Source: DATEAV01 sp964575425 (GTDB lineage Bacteria; Chloroflexota; Anaerolineae; Anaerolineales; E44-bin32). From it: a stretch of 64,000 bases of DNA. A program made the position numbers and the translations under genes. Each line of letters begins with the position of its first letter. Within the stretch, counting starts at the first letter, position 1. The stretch covers positions 52,799 to 116,798 of the forward strand of contig CAZNRD010000003.1 of assembly GCA_964575425.1 (NCBI GenBank), read 5' to 3'. The notes under the pieces were generated by a model that saw only the letters and a list, made by a program, of their open reading frames with translations, had not been told where the DNA came from and made no database searches. Positions 42,442-51,590 of the stretch are shown one piece after another.

Positions 42442-43034
42442 AGATCGGCGTCCTCGCTCTGCAAGGGGATTTCCTCGAACATCAAGCGGTGCTACAGCGC
42501 CTGGGGGTGGAGACGCGCCAGGTCCGCCTGCCCGAGCAGCTGGAGGGGCTCGATGGACTGATCATCCCCGGCGGCGAGTCGACTACCATCGGCAAGCTCG
42601 CCAGCGAATACCGCCTGATCGAGCCTCTCCGCGAATTCGGCCAGAGCCATCCCATATGGGGGACATGTGCCGGCGCGATCTTCCTCTCCCGTGACGCCAA
42701 GCGTCAACAGCCGCTGCTGGGCCTGATGGACATCGCGGTTGAGCGCAACGCGTTCGGGCGCCAAGTCGACAGCTTCGTAACCGATCTGCCGATCCCAGCC
42801 CTGGGCCAGGACCCGCAGCGCCCGTTTCGCGCCGTGTTCATCCGGGCACCGCTGATTGAACGCGTCGGGTCCGGAGTCGAGGTGTTGGCCAGCCTGCCGA
42901 CAGATTCGCGCCGCCCCGCTCCGGCCATCGTCGCCGTCCGTCAGGGCCGCCTCCTGGCCACGGCCTTCCATCCCGAGCTGACAGACGACCTGCGCTTCCA
43001 TCGGTACTTCCTGTCACTGGCCAGCCACCCGTAG
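42438..43034 (+). CDS. pdxT: Pyridoxal 5'-phosphate synthase glutaminase subunit PdxT
   Basis: 198 residues of the class I glutaminase fold; supplies ammonia to PdxS. MKIGVLALQGDFLEH opens it; PGGEST is the glycine loop; the nucleophile is C77 (WGTCAGAIFL), and H178 with E180 (AFHPEL) complete the triad. GTG 42438 overlaps the previous stop by 4 nt. It forms the 12+12 complex with PdxS. Confidence 0.96.
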   Translation: MKIGVLALQGDFLEHQAVLQRLGVETRQVRLPEQLEGLDGLIIPGGESTTIGKLASEYRLIEPLREFGQSHPIWGTCAGAIFLSRDAKRQQPLLGLMDIAVERNAFGRQVDSFVTDLPIPALGQDPQRPFRAVFIRAPLIERVGSGVEVLASLPTDSRRPAPAIVAVRQGRLLATAFHPELTDDLRFHRYFLSLASHP

Positions 43035-43037
43035 AGC

Positions 43038-44084
43038 ATGATCCGTCCCTTTGACTGGCGCGACTTGGCTCTCCTCCACCGCCTGCGCAGCCGCGGACTC
43101 TGCCTGGAGGCAGAGCGAAACTACACGCACGGCCCACATGCCCTGCAGCACGCGGTCCTGGGTTCCTTCGCTCCGGGCACGACCACGACCACACTTGTGG
43201 CTCGCCCTGCGGAAGTCGACCTCGAACCGGCCGTGGCCCAGCTGCTTCAGCGCAACGACGACACCGTGGCCCGACTCACCTACTTCACTCCCGACGAAGC
43301 GCTCCTCCAGCGGACCGGTTTGAGTCTGCTGGAGGCGTTGTGTCAGGCAGCTGGGGGCCGGGGCGCGCGCAACTTGATCGCCGAGGTCGACGAAGACAGC
43401 CTGGCCTTCGAAGGCCTGCGCCAGGCTGGATTCGCCGTGTATGCCCGTCAGCAGGTCTGGCGCCTTGATCCCCAGGCGCTGGCGCGCCTGGCCGAAGTCT
43501 CTCCCCCGGTCGAGCGCCCACAGGGATCGAGGCCGCGCCTGTCCTCGCGCCACCGGCCCCGAGCACATTCCTCATCCACTTCCTGGCGCGCCGAGGCCTC
43601 CAGCGACGCGCCCGCGATCCATCTTCTCTACCTGAACCTGGTGCCAGCGCTGGTGCAACAGATTGAGCCGCCGCCCAGCCGAAGCGGCCGCGGCCTGGTG
43701 CACTGGCGCGATGGGGAACTCCTGGGCTATATTGAAATCGCCAGCGGTCCGCGCGGGGTGTGGATTCAACCATTCTTCCACCCGGCGGCTGAGCGTTCTC
43801 AAGACCTGATCACGGCGTTTCTGCCGCTGTTGGAGGATGGGCGTCGACGCCCGGTGTATGCCTGCATCCGTTCCTACCAGGGCTGGATGAATCACCATCT
43901 GGAGCGGCTGGGGTTCGGCCTGTGTGAAGGGCAGGCGGTGATGGTCAAGCGGCTGGCAGCCCCTGCCCGCAGGGCGGCTCTGGTTCCACTGCCAGCCCTC
44001 GACGGCACGCAGCCCGAGCCCACCGCACCGTTCGCCCACTGGCAGGACGCCCCTCCAATTCCACAAGCTGGTCACAGGCGATGA
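43038..44084 (+). CDS. GNAT-like protein of unknown function
   Basis: 348 residues. The first 150 and last 130 residues have the alternating strand and helix pattern of GNAT folds (for example the C-terminal LLGYIEIASGPRGVWIQPFFHPAAERS and SYQGWMNHHLERLGFGLCEGQAVMVKRL), while the middle (165-200) is Arg/Ser/Pro-rich. Two GNAT-type units may be present. Substrate unknown. It follows pdxT by 3 nt and overlaps the R3H ATPase by 4 nt (ATGA). Confidence 0.6.
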   Translation: MIRPFDWRDLALLHRLRSRGLCLEAERNYTHGPHALQHAVLGSFAPGTTTTTLVARPAEVDLEPAVAQLLQRNDDTVARLTYFTPDEALLQRTGLSLLEALCQAAGGRGARNLIAEVDEDSLAFEGLRQAGFAVYARQQVWRLDPQALARLAEVSPPVERPQGSRPRLSSRHRPRAHSSSTSWRAEASSDAPAIHLLYLNLVPALVQQIEPPPSRSGRGLVHWRDGELLGYIEIASGPRGVWIQPFFHPAAERSQDLITAFLPLLEDGRRRPVYACIRSYQGWMNHHLERLGFGLCEGQAVMVKRLAAPARRAALVPLPALDGTQPEPTAPFAHWQDAPPIPQAGHRR

Positions 44085-45682
44085 GCCACAAACGCATCAC
44101 CGACGATCTGGATGCCATGCTCGGCGTCCTGTCTCCGCACCTGGCCCGCAAGCTGACCGAGATCGATCGCCAGGATGAGCTGCTCGAGGTCATCCTGGAC
44201 CTGGGCCGCGTGCCTACGGCCCGGTTCATCGACGGCGAGGTCGTGCTAAGCGAGGCCGAGGTGTGCCGCGAGGACATCGACTACGTCGTCGGGCGCATCG
44301 GCGAGTTCGATGCCGACAATCGCGCTGGTATGGAACGCACGCTGCACCGTATCTCGGCGCTGCGCAACCGCCATGGCCATATCGTCGGCCTCACCTGCCG
44401 CGTCGGCCGCGCCGTCTATGGCACCATTGATGTCATCCAGGACATCATCACCAGCAGCAAGAGCGTGCTGCTCCTCGGCCGTCCAGGCATCGGCAAGACC
44501 ACCATGCTGCGCGAGGCAGCACGCATCCTGGCCGAAGACAAGCGCGTGGTGATCGTCGACACCTCCAACGAAATCGCCGGCGACGGTGATGTGCCCCATC
44601 CTGCCATCGGCCGCGCCCGGCGCATGCAGGTGCGGGAGCCGGCCTTGCAGCATGAGGTGATGATCGAGGCGGTCGAGAACCACAATCCGGAAGTGATCGT
44701 CATCGACGAGATCGGGCGCGAGCTGGAGGCGGTCGCCGCCCGCACCATTGCCGAACGCGGCGTCCAGCTCATCGCCACCGCCCACGGCAACACGCTCGAG
44801 AACTTGCTGCTCAACCCCACCCTCTCCGACCTGGTGGGTGGCATCGAATCGGTGACCCTTTCGGACGAGGAAGCGCGCCGCCGCGGCACGCAGAAAACAG
44901 TGCTCGAGCGTCGCGCCGCCCCCACCTTCGACGTCCTGATCGAAATCCAGGAGCGCGAGCGCCTTGCCATCCACCACGATGTAGCCGCCGCCGTCGACGC
45001 CATGCTGCGAGGCCGGCCCCTGCCGCCGGAGCTGCGCTCCGTCGACGCCGAGGGCCGAGCGCGCATCGAGACTCCACCGCCCGCGGCACCTGCTCGCCGA
45101 GCGCGGGGCGAGGCCAGTGGCTACCGCCGCCAAGCAGCCGTGCCCTCCACACTGCCGCCCACGCCAGATGACCTGCCCTACTCGCCAACGCCGCCGCACA
45201 TGCCCGGCTCGCCGCTGCAGCCGGTCCGCCTCTACGCCTACGGCGTGGCCCGCAACCGGCTCCGTCAGGCAGCCAAGCGCTTGCACGTACCCGTCCTGCT
45301 TGCCGACGACCTGGCCAGCGCCGATGTCCTGGTGACCCTGCGCGCCTACTACCGACGCCAGCAGAAGATGATCGCCGAGGCCGAAGCGCGCAAGATGCCC
45401 ATCTATGTCCTGCGCGCCAATACCGTCTCCCAGATGGAAGACCTGCTCATCGACCTGTTCGATCTTCAGGCTGCCCCGGTGAGCGACCCATCCCTCGAGG
45501 GCACCATGCAGGAAACGCGCCAGGCCATCCAGTCGATCCTCAACGGCGCACGCTCGATCGATCTCACACCGGCCTCCGCCTACATCCGACGCCTGCAGCA
45601 CCAGATGGCGCGCCAGGCCAATCTGATCTCCCATTCCTACGGCAAGGAGCCGCACCGCCGGGTGCGGATCTTCCGCAATTGA
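44081..45682 (+). CDS. R3H-domain AAA ATPase (SpoIIIAA/Ycf45-like)
   Basis: 533 residues. The ATPase part (about 60-320) contains Walker A LLGRPGIGKTTMLREAARI, Walker B PEVIVIDEIG, and sensor block RGVQLIATAHGNTLENLL, as in Ycf45/SpoIIIAA-like proteins. Then comes a Pro-rich linker (about 330-380) and a region resembling a split NAD-like fold, and the last 40 residues (YIRRLQHQMARQANLISHSYGKEPHRRVRIF) look like an R3H nucleic-acid-binding domain. Probably binds single-stranded nucleic acid; role unknown. Overlaps tmk by 4 nt. Confidence 0.85.
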   Translation: MSHKRITDDLDAMLGVLSPHLARKLTEIDRQDELLEVILDLGRVPTARFIDGEVVLSEAEVCREDIDYVVGRIGEFDADNRAGMERTLHRISALRNRHGHIVGLTCRVGRAVYGTIDVIQDIITSSKSVLLLGRPGIGKTTMLREAARILAEDKRVVIVDTSNEIAGDGDVPHPAIGRARRMQVREPALQHEVMIEAVENHNPEVIVIDEIGRELEAVAARTIAERGVQLIATAHGNTLENLLLNPTLSDLVGGIESVTLSDEEARRRGTQKTVLERRAAPTFDVLIEIQERERLAIHHDVAAAVDAMLRGRPLPPELRSVDAEGRARIETPPPAAPARRARGEASGYRRQAAVPSTLPPTPDDLPYSPTPPHMPGSPLQPVRLYAYGVARNRLRQAAKRLHVPVLLADDLASADVLVTLRAYYRRQQKMIAEAEARKMPIYVLRANTVSQMEDLLIDLFDLQAAPVSDPSLEGTMQETRQAIQSILNGARSIDLTPASAYIRRLQHQMARQANLISHSYGKEPHRRVRIFRN

Positions 45683-46305
45683 ACCGCTTCATCACCCTGG
45701 AGGGCCCCGAAGGGGGCGGCAAGACCACCCACGCCCGCCTGCTGGCCGATCACCTGCGCACTCTCGGCCTGGACGTCATGCTCTCGCGCGAGCCGGGCGG
45801 CACACCCATCGGCGACAGCATCCGCCGAACGCTGATGGACCTCGCCCACGAGGGCATGACGCCCGAAGCCGAGTTCCTGCTCTTCTCCGCCTCACGCGCC
45901 CAGCTGGTGCGTCAGGTCCTGCGACCTGCCCTGCAGGCTGGCCAGACAGTCATCCTCGACCGCTTCTACCACTCCAGCCTGGCCTACCAGGGCTACGGCC
46001 ATCAGCTCGACCTCGACACCCTGCGCACCATCACCCGCTTCGCCACCGGCAGCCTTACCCCCGACCTGACCTTGCTCCTCGACCTGCCCGTCGAGATCGG
46101 CCTGGCGCGCAAGCAGCGTGAAGGGGAGTGGAACCGGCTGGATGCCTACGATCTGGAATTCCATCGACGCGTGCGCCAGGGGTATGCCGCGCTGGCCGCT
46201 CTCGAGCCCCAGCGCTGGATTGCCATTGACGCCAATCGGCCCGTGGACGTTGTCCAAGCCGAAGTCCGGCGTGTAGTTGGGGAACGACTGCAGAAACGGC
46301 TGTAG
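45679..46305 (+). CDS. tmk: Thymidylate kinase
   Basis: 208 residues. Phosphorylates dTMP to dTDP. P loop GPEGGGKTT at 9-17; dTMP-binding D-R-F-Y-H-S-S near 95; LID region ARKQREGEW. It starts at TTG 45679, overlapping the R3H gene stop as TTGA, which signals coupling. No holB follows, unlike the common arrangement. The end of the pdxS-to-tmk transcript. Confidence 0.94.
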   Translation: MNRFITLEGPEGGGKTTHARLLADHLRTLGLDVMLSREPGGTPIGDSIRRTLMDLAHEGMTPEAEFLLFSASRAQLVRQVLRPALQAGQTVILDRFYHSSLAYQGYGHQLDLDTLRTITRFATGSLTPDLTLLLDLPVEIGLARKQREGEWNRLDAYDLEFHRRVRQGYAALAALEPQRWIAIDANRPVDVVQAEVRRVVGERLQKRL

Positions 46306-46325
46306 CCGGGCTGTGGCGGGTGCCC

Positions 46326-46727
46326 TCACTCGGCGAAGTCCGAGTCGCCTTCGACCTCCGCAGCGCCTGCCCCCAGCTCGGGCATGCTCCCCTCAATCTC
46401 CTCCGGGCTCTGGCCGGCTTCCAGCCGATCGACGACCTCATCGAACTCTGGGGGCAGGTCCTCGCCCATTTCTTCCCCCATCTTGCGCATCAGCCGGGCC
46501 ACCGAGCGGGGATCCTCCTCATCGATGTCCCCCCAGCTGGCAGGGTCGGAGAGCGACTCCAGGCGCGAGTCTTCCGAGCGTGCAACCCGCACGCGGCTGA
46601 TGAGGCGCTGCAGGTCCCCGCTGCCGCAACTCGGACACCGCACCGGTGAGCGCCCGTACTCCTCATAGGTCAGATAGATGGCTACCCGCTTCCTGCAATT
46701 GAGGCACCGGTATTCGTACGTCGGCAT
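46326..46727 (-). CDS. FmdB-type zinc ribbon protein
   Basis: 133 residues. MPTYEYRCLNCRKRVAIYLTY and RCPSCGSGDLQRLIS form the FmdB/CxxC zinc ribbon (C8-x2-C11 and C-x2-C). The rest is acidic with EDPRSVARLMRKMGEEMGEDLPPEFDEVVDRLEAGQSPEEIE, a region common to Chloroflexota homologues. ATG 46727 is chosen because the ribbon begins directly there; GAGG precedes it. Convergent with tmk. Role unknown. Confidence 0.85.
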   Translation of the reverse strand: MPTYEYRCLNCRKRVAIYLTYEEYGRSPVRCPSCGSGDLQRLISRVRVARSEDSRLESLSDPASWGDIDEEDPRSVARLMRKMGEEMGEDLPPEFDEVVDRLEAGQSPEEIEGSMPELGAGAAEVEGDSDFAE

Positions 46728-46949
46728 GGCAAACCTCACACTCCGGTATTGAAGGATTGCCTCTCCGAACAGGGTTGGCCTTGCGCAGCTTCCCAACCCC
46801 CGTGAGCATTTCTCTGGTTACACTGAAAGGACATCCACAGTCCTTCTTGCCCCACCCTCCTCGTCGAACGCTTGCATCGTCCACGGCTCAGCCGCGCGCC
46901 TGCCTAGGGGGCACGGGGCCGGCGCAAGCTGGGGATGTGGGTTCGGCTG

Positions 46950-47234
46950 TCAGTGCGTGCAGGGCGTCGCAAATGGCGTGCCGTCATGGTAGATATTCGC
47001 CGCAGTGTAGACCGGCCAGAACGTGACATCGAAGGCCAGACCCAACAGCCCTCCGAAAACCTCCGGTTCCACGAACTCGCCCCGAGCTTCGCGGGCCTGC
47101 CTGCAATCCGCCAGGGCCCCCTTCCACAGGATGTGAAACCCGAGGCCAAGCCCGAAGTATGCGATCGCGAAGATCAGGACGACACGGAGGAGCGCCGTGG
47201 CAATCTTGCGAACGCTGCAACTGGGTACGGTCAT
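46950..47234 (-). CDS. Small membrane protein of unknown function
   Basis: 94 residues. A hydrophobic helix at about 12-34 (ALLRVVLIFAIAYFGLGLGFHILW), a polar loop with a cysteine (DCRQAREARGEF), and a second hydrophobic helix at 58-80 (EVFGGLLGLAFDVTFWPVYTAANIY). GAAGGGAGC upstream supports the ATG at 47234. No recognised family. The gaps either side (46728-46949 and 47235-47455) hold nothing else clear. Confidence 0.6.
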   Translation of the reverse strand: MTVPSCSVRKIATALLRVVLIFAIAYFGLGLGFHILWKGALADCRQAREARGEFVEPEVFGGLLGLAFDVTFWPVYTAANIYHDGTPFATPCTH

Positions 47235-47455
47235 CTGCAGGCTCCCTTCAGCTTGCCGGACGTTCTGGAAGGCAGCTCCCGGCGGGTCTAGCAGCCATAT
47301 GAGCAGTCAGCAGCGCGGCCTCGATGTAGGAGCGATGGCCTGCCGGCAATTCCCCGTCATCTCTTCCACTTCTCTCAGTTCACCAGGCGAGCCGCTCCGT
47401 GTGGCGCGGCGGGCCCGAAGAGGATTATACTCAGCCTCGCCAGAGGGCTTCAAGC

Positions 47456-48073
47456 GTGGGCCGTGATCTCTTCCAGCGACAGCAGCAGCCTCTGTTGATC
47501 GTCATCTCCGGGCCATCGGGCGCCGGCAAGGACAGCGTGCTGCGGCGCATGAAGGAACGCAAGCTGCCGTTCCACTTCGTCGTCACTGCCACCAGCCGCC
47601 CTAGGCGCCCCGGCGAAGTCGACGGCGTTGATTACCATTTCGTCTCACCCGAGGAGTTCGAGCGCATGATCTGTCAGGGAGAGCTGCTCGAGCACGCCCT
47701 GGTGTACGACCAGCACAAGGGCATCCCCAAGGAGCAGGTGCGCCAGGCGCTGGCCAGTGGCAAAGATGTCGTGCTGCGCATCGATGTCCAGGGAGCGGCC
47801 ACGCTTCGGCGCCTGTTCCCGGAGGCCTTGCTGATCTTCCTCACTCCCGCCAGTGAGAAAGAGTTGCTCACACGACTGCGCCGACGGGAGACCGAGACAC
47901 AGGAAAGCCTTGCCCTGCGGCTGGCCACCGCCCGCCAGGAGTACGACCAAATCGATTGGTTTGACTATGTCGTCGTCAACGCCGATGGCCAGCTCGACCG
48001 GGCTGTGGACACCATCCAAGCAATTATCTCCGCCGAACACCACCGAGTCCATGCGCGGCGGGTGAGCCTTTGA
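47456..48073 (+). CDS. gmk: Guanylate kinase
   Basis: 205 residues, phosphorylates GMP. P loop GPSGAGKDS at 19-27; GMP-binding blocks TATSRPRRPGEVDGVDYHF and LEHALVYDQHKGIPKEQV; DVQGAATLRRLFPEALLIFLTP follows. GTG 47456 is chosen: GAGGG is 8-9 nt upstream and the protein has normal length. A TATACT at 47426-47431 is a likely -10. K-D-S replaces the usual K-S/T after the P-loop lysine (GAGKDSV), as in many guanylate kinases. Confidence 0.94.
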   Translation: MGRDLFQRQQQPLLIVISGPSGAGKDSVLRRMKERKLPFHFVVTATSRPRRPGEVDGVDYHFVSPEEFERMICQGELLEHALVYDQHKGIPKEQVRQALASGKDVVLRIDVQGAATLRRLFPEALLIFLTPASEKELLTRLRRRETETQESLALRLATARQEYDQIDWFDYVVVNADGQLDRAVDTIQAIISAEHHRVHARRVSL

Positions 48074-48572
48074 GTGCCAGCCGCCTGGCATAGGCCCCGC
48101 ACCTTCGCCCCGTATCCTCAACTCTACGCCGAGGCCCAGCCCAACGCTTAGGCATCACCCTGACCACCCCCATCTGGGTTGCTTTGACTCCCATGGTCTT
48201 GGGCGCTCAGCGGCTGTGTGTTGCCTTTCCCGGCTTTCCACTTGGCCCGTTCGATGCACCGGATGTTTTCCTGTGCTGGCAGCACAACACGATCGCTCGG
48301 TTTCGGCGAAGTGGAGTGCGACGGCTCCTTTGGCAGAACACGCTGTTATGTCGGCAACCGACCTTGGTGCTACCATCGACAACTGAGGCACGAGGGTGAT
48401 CAGCTGGCGGCCTCAGGGTTGCTGTAGAATCGGACTCGCGGCTTGTGCCAGCCAGGCTGACAGCCCAGCTGACGGCCGTGTTGCTGGCCAATCGTTCGTG
48501 GCATCGACAGAGGAAGCCACCCGCCGAGTATCTGGAGCCCACCTGGTGCGCATGCGGAGTGATGCAAGGCCC
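48074..48572. other. Intergenic region
   Basis: About 500 bases without a convincing gene on either strand. A small hairpin (TGCCAG 48074-48079 with CTGGCA 48084-48089) lies right after gmk. A TAGAAT at 48424-48429 could be the -10 of the downstream membrane protein gene. Base composition is slightly less biased than in the neighbouring genes. Confidence 0.4.
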
Positions 48573-50018
48573 ATGCCGACTATTCGCTCCTTTCCCGCTC
48601 CCTCGGGGTCCGGCAGGCATGCCCGCAGGCGATTGCACGCACAGACGCTGGCCCTGTGCGCGCTTTCCATGTATCTGCTGTTCAGGGGGTTCCACACCAA
48701 CGCATGGCGCGTGGCCGCGGATGGCTGGTTTCGGTCCTATCAGCGCGACACGGAAAGCTTCGTGTTGGGTCGAATCGTCGCAACGCGCCAGCAGGGGATG
48801 TTCTCCTACGGGGGTCTGACAGGCTGGGGGAATACCGCCTCCTGCCCGCAGGGCACCTGCATCGGCGATCCCCAGTATGAGGCGTTCCTGCAGGATACAC
48901 CCTTGACCCAGTATGCGCCCTATCTCTCGCAGACGGGCGGACAGGCCATGTTGTTGGGGCTCCTTGATCAGGCTCTAAGCATTCCCCCCACGGCCAAACT
49001 GGATCTCTTCCACGGGCTGACCTCGCTGCTGACCGCCCTGGCGCTGACACTGATTGTCTTGTGGTTCAGCCTGGAATTCGGACTCACGGCCGCCCTGTTC
49101 GTCTTGGTCTCGGCGGTGCTTTCCCAATGGCTGACGGTATTCGGCCGCAACCTGTGGTGGTCAATTTGGGCGTTCTACCTCCCGATGCTCTCGCTCGCGT
49201 ACTATCTGCGGGGTCTGACGGCGCGGCCGCCATGGCTTGCTCTCGGCGTCGTTGTCTTTCCCGCGATTCTACTCAAATGCACGATCAACGGACAAGAGTA
49301 CATCACCACGACGATCGTCATGATGCTCATGCCCCTTGTGTACTACGGTCTGGCGCGGAGGTGGGGCCTGCGCAACCTGTTGGTCGGCCTGGTCACTGCA
49401 GGTGCAGCCTCGCTGATGGCAGTTCTCGTGAGCGCCGCCATCCTGTCCGTTCAAATCGCTGCCGTCAAGGGGACCTTTGCCAATGGCCCCGCTTACCTGC
49501 TCTACACCCTCGCCAAGCGGACATATTCCGATCCAGCCCTGTTCCCAAGGGAATACCAAGCCAGCCTGCAAGCCGGGCTCCTGGAGGTTCTCCTTCCGTA
49601 TCTAAGGGGCTACTTCTTCAATCTGAACAACTGGTGGATCCTCCCGTCGGCGTTCGTCACGCGCTTTCTCTTCAAGGTCCGCTACTTCTATCTGATCGGA
49701 TTGTTCTTTGGCGCCGGGCTCCTACTCTGGCGAGTGGAGTTGCGCTCCCGACAGGATCGCTCGCGTCAGCGCGACCTGGCTCTTGTGTGGACAACCTGGC
49801 TTTCCGTTCTCGCCCCGCTCTCGTGGCTCCTGATCTTCAAGGCCCACTCCAGCATTCACACCCACATGAATTTCCTGGTGTGGCAGATGCCGTATACACT
49901 GTTCGGCTTTGCGCTTACCGGAGTGACCATCCGGCGGGTTGCCGAATGCCTGGTCGCACGGCCCGAGAAATGCCACGCTGGTACGCCGTCACCTGTGGAG
50001 GCAGACCAGGGAATCTGA
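48573..50018 (+). CDS. Polytopic membrane protein, possible glycosyltransferase
   Basis: About 481 residues with 9-11 hydrophobic helices and a large first extracytoplasmic loop (GFHTNAWRVAADGWFRSYQRDTESFVLGRI... CPQGTCIGDPQYEAF). The architecture resembles GT39/GT87-like membrane transferases, but no catalytic motif can be fixed by eye. The start is uncertain: ATG 48573 has AAGG just upstream; ATG 48552 is 7 codons longer; the frame is open to 48396. Confidence 0.6.
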   Translation: MPTIRSFPAPSGSGRHARRRLHAQTLALCALSMYLLFRGFHTNAWRVAADGWFRSYQRDTESFVLGRIVATRQQGMFSYGGLTGWGNTASCPQGTCIGDPQYEAFLQDTPLTQYAPYLSQTGGQAMLLGLLDQALSIPPTAKLDLFHGLTSLLTALALTLIVLWFSLEFGLTAALFVLVSAVLSQWLTVFGRNLWWSIWAFYLPMLSLAYYLRGLTARPPWLALGVVVFPAILLKCTINGQEYITTTIVMMLMPLVYYGLARRWGLRNLLVGLVTAGAASLMAVLVSAAILSVQIAAVKGTFANGPAYLLYTLAKRTYSDPALFPREYQASLQAGLLEVLLPYLRGYFFNLNNWWILPSAFVTRFLFKVRYFYLIGLFFGAGLLLWRVELRSRQDRSRQRDLALVWTTWLSVLAPLSWLLIFKAHSSIHTHMNFLVWQMPYTLFGFALTGVTIRRVAECLVARPEKCHAGTPSPVEADQGI

Positions 50019-50278
50019 GCCCGCGACGACGATCTCATCGCCTGGCCTGCAGACACAGCCGGCAATAAGGCAATCCCGCGGTCGGCGATTGAACATCACG
50101 CTGGCTGCCAGGCGGAGGAACCGGGCTGGCCACGGAAACAGGGTTCGGGGCGTTACGTTGTTCTTGTCGTCGCGACCCCAGCCTGACTTTGGCACTTCGC
50201 TCGCCATCCGCTCCCCCTGGTCCCGAGTATCACATTGCAGACATCGCCCCCACCCCAACCGGCTTTCCGGCTGGGCTC

Positions 50279-51403
50279 TTAGGCCAACGCCTGCGCCACT
50301 TCCCGATAGGCCTGCGTGACGATAGCCTCGGGCAGCACATGGGCCAGGGCCCTGCCGAGCTGTTGGGCGCGTGCGCATTCGTCCGCTGCTGGCGGGATGG
50401 CGCTCAGCACCGGAAAGCCGAGCCGGTCGCCGATCTCGGCCACCGCCAGGGGAGCGGCCAGGGGGATCCGATTGACCACCAGCGCCCGCAGGTCCGTCCC
50501 GGCGCTCACCAGAGCTTTGATGCGATTGGCCTGCGCCATAGCCGCCTCGAGGCAGTCCCTCACCGGTTCGACCACAAGGAATGCCCATCGGCTCGCGCGG
50601 ATTGCCACCTCCCTGGCTGGCGAAGGCTGAGGAGGCAGGTCCAACAGCACGTGATCCGCCAGAGAAGCCAGCCCGGCCAGGATGGCTTCAGCCTGTCCCG
50701 GTTCGATGCGAGCCTCAGGCTCCAACGAGCGCGGTGCGCATAGAAGCTGCATACCGGAATGCTCACGCGCCAAGCACGAGCTCACCGCCCGCGCCGTGAT
50801 TCTCTCCGGCGGCATGTCCAGGATGGTTTCCAGACCCTTCACCGCTGGCAAGCCAATGAGGAGCGGGAAGCTTCCCCAATAAGGACGAAACTCGGCGGCG
50901 ATGACAGATTTCCCTTGCACTGCCAGCGCCACTCCGACGTTGAGGACCACCGTCGTCGTTCCCACACCGCCTTTGGCGCCGATGAAGCTGACGACCTGGC
51001 CAGCCTTGCCCAGCTGCTCCGCCCGCAAGCGCCGCGTCCGCTCCAGCAAGGCGGCCACCCGGGCCACCATCTCCGCCATGTCGACCGGTTTGACGATGTA
51101 CTCGTCCGCCCCGATCTTCAGCCCGGCGATCTTGTCGGCGACCTCGCCCTTGGCGCTGAGCATGATGATCGGGACATTGCTCGTCTCCGGGAGCTGGCGC
51201 AGACGCTGGCAGAGCTCCAGGCCGCTGACGCGAGGCATCATGACATCCAGGATGATCAGGTCCGGGACGGCCGACTGCACCTTGGCCATCGCCTGGTCAG
51301 CATCCTGCGCCACAGCGATCTCGTACCCCTCGTGGTCGAGCGCCAGCCCTAGCAGCCGCAGCATGTTCGGCTCATCGTCGACGATCAGGATTCTCTCTTT
51401 CAT
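50279..51403 (-). CDS. CpaE-like protein: receiver domain plus MinD/ParA ATPase
   Basis: 374 residues. Receiver domain at 1-118 with D8, D9, D53 (LIILDVMMP) and K106, so it should be phosphorylatable; then a linker and a deviant Walker A IGAKGGVGTTTV (K144-T151) of the MinD/ParA family, followed by the LLDLPP block. This is the architecture of CpaE/TadZ, which places type IVc (Flp/Tad) pili. No tad or cpa genes flank it here, so the role is uncertain. ATG 51403 is favoured over 51409 because the site GGAGAGG is then correctly spaced. Confidence 0.85.
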   Translation of the reverse strand: MKERILIVDDEPNMLRLLGLALDHEGYEIAVAQDADQAMAKVQSAVPDLIILDVMMPRVSGLELCQRLRQLPETSNVPIIMLSAKGEVADKIAGLKIGADEYIVKPVDMAEMVARVAALLERTRRLRAEQLGKAGQVVSFIGAKGGVGTTTVVLNVGVALAVQGKSVIAAEFRPYWGSFPLLIGLPAVKGLETILDMPPERITARAVSSCLAREHSGMQLLCAPRSLEPEARIEPGQAEAILAGLASLADHVLLDLPPQPSPAREVAIRASRWAFLVVEPVRDCLEAAMAQANRIKALVSAGTDLRALVVNRIPLAAPLAVAEIGDRLGFPVLSAIPPAADECARAQQLGRALAHVLPEAIVTQAYREVAQALA

Positions 51404-51531
51404 GGCCATCCCTCTCCACACAGGCCTCAAGACATTACCGATAGGCTCTGTAGTGCACGGAGGTTTATCTTCCTCAAACCACAGAGAAACGCAAGCGGCG
51501 TCCTTCTTAACGCACTACCCCTCATCGTTGA

Positions 51532-51560
51532 TTGACACCCTCACCTCCGGCCTGTATGAT
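51532..51560 (+). promoter_or_regulatory. Promoter of the ferredoxin-NADP reductase gene
   Basis: TTGACA (51532-51537), 17-nt spacer, TATGAT (51555-51560). A near-consensus promoter that places the transcript start about 25 nt before the GTG. Confidence 0.85.
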
Positions 51561-51590
51561 ACTGCCGCTCGGCCGGCGTAGGAGAATTCG

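Noticed and set aside
44246..45655. 469-residue minus-strand frame opposite the R3H ATPase
   Set aside because: Shadow of a well-supported gene; no motif.
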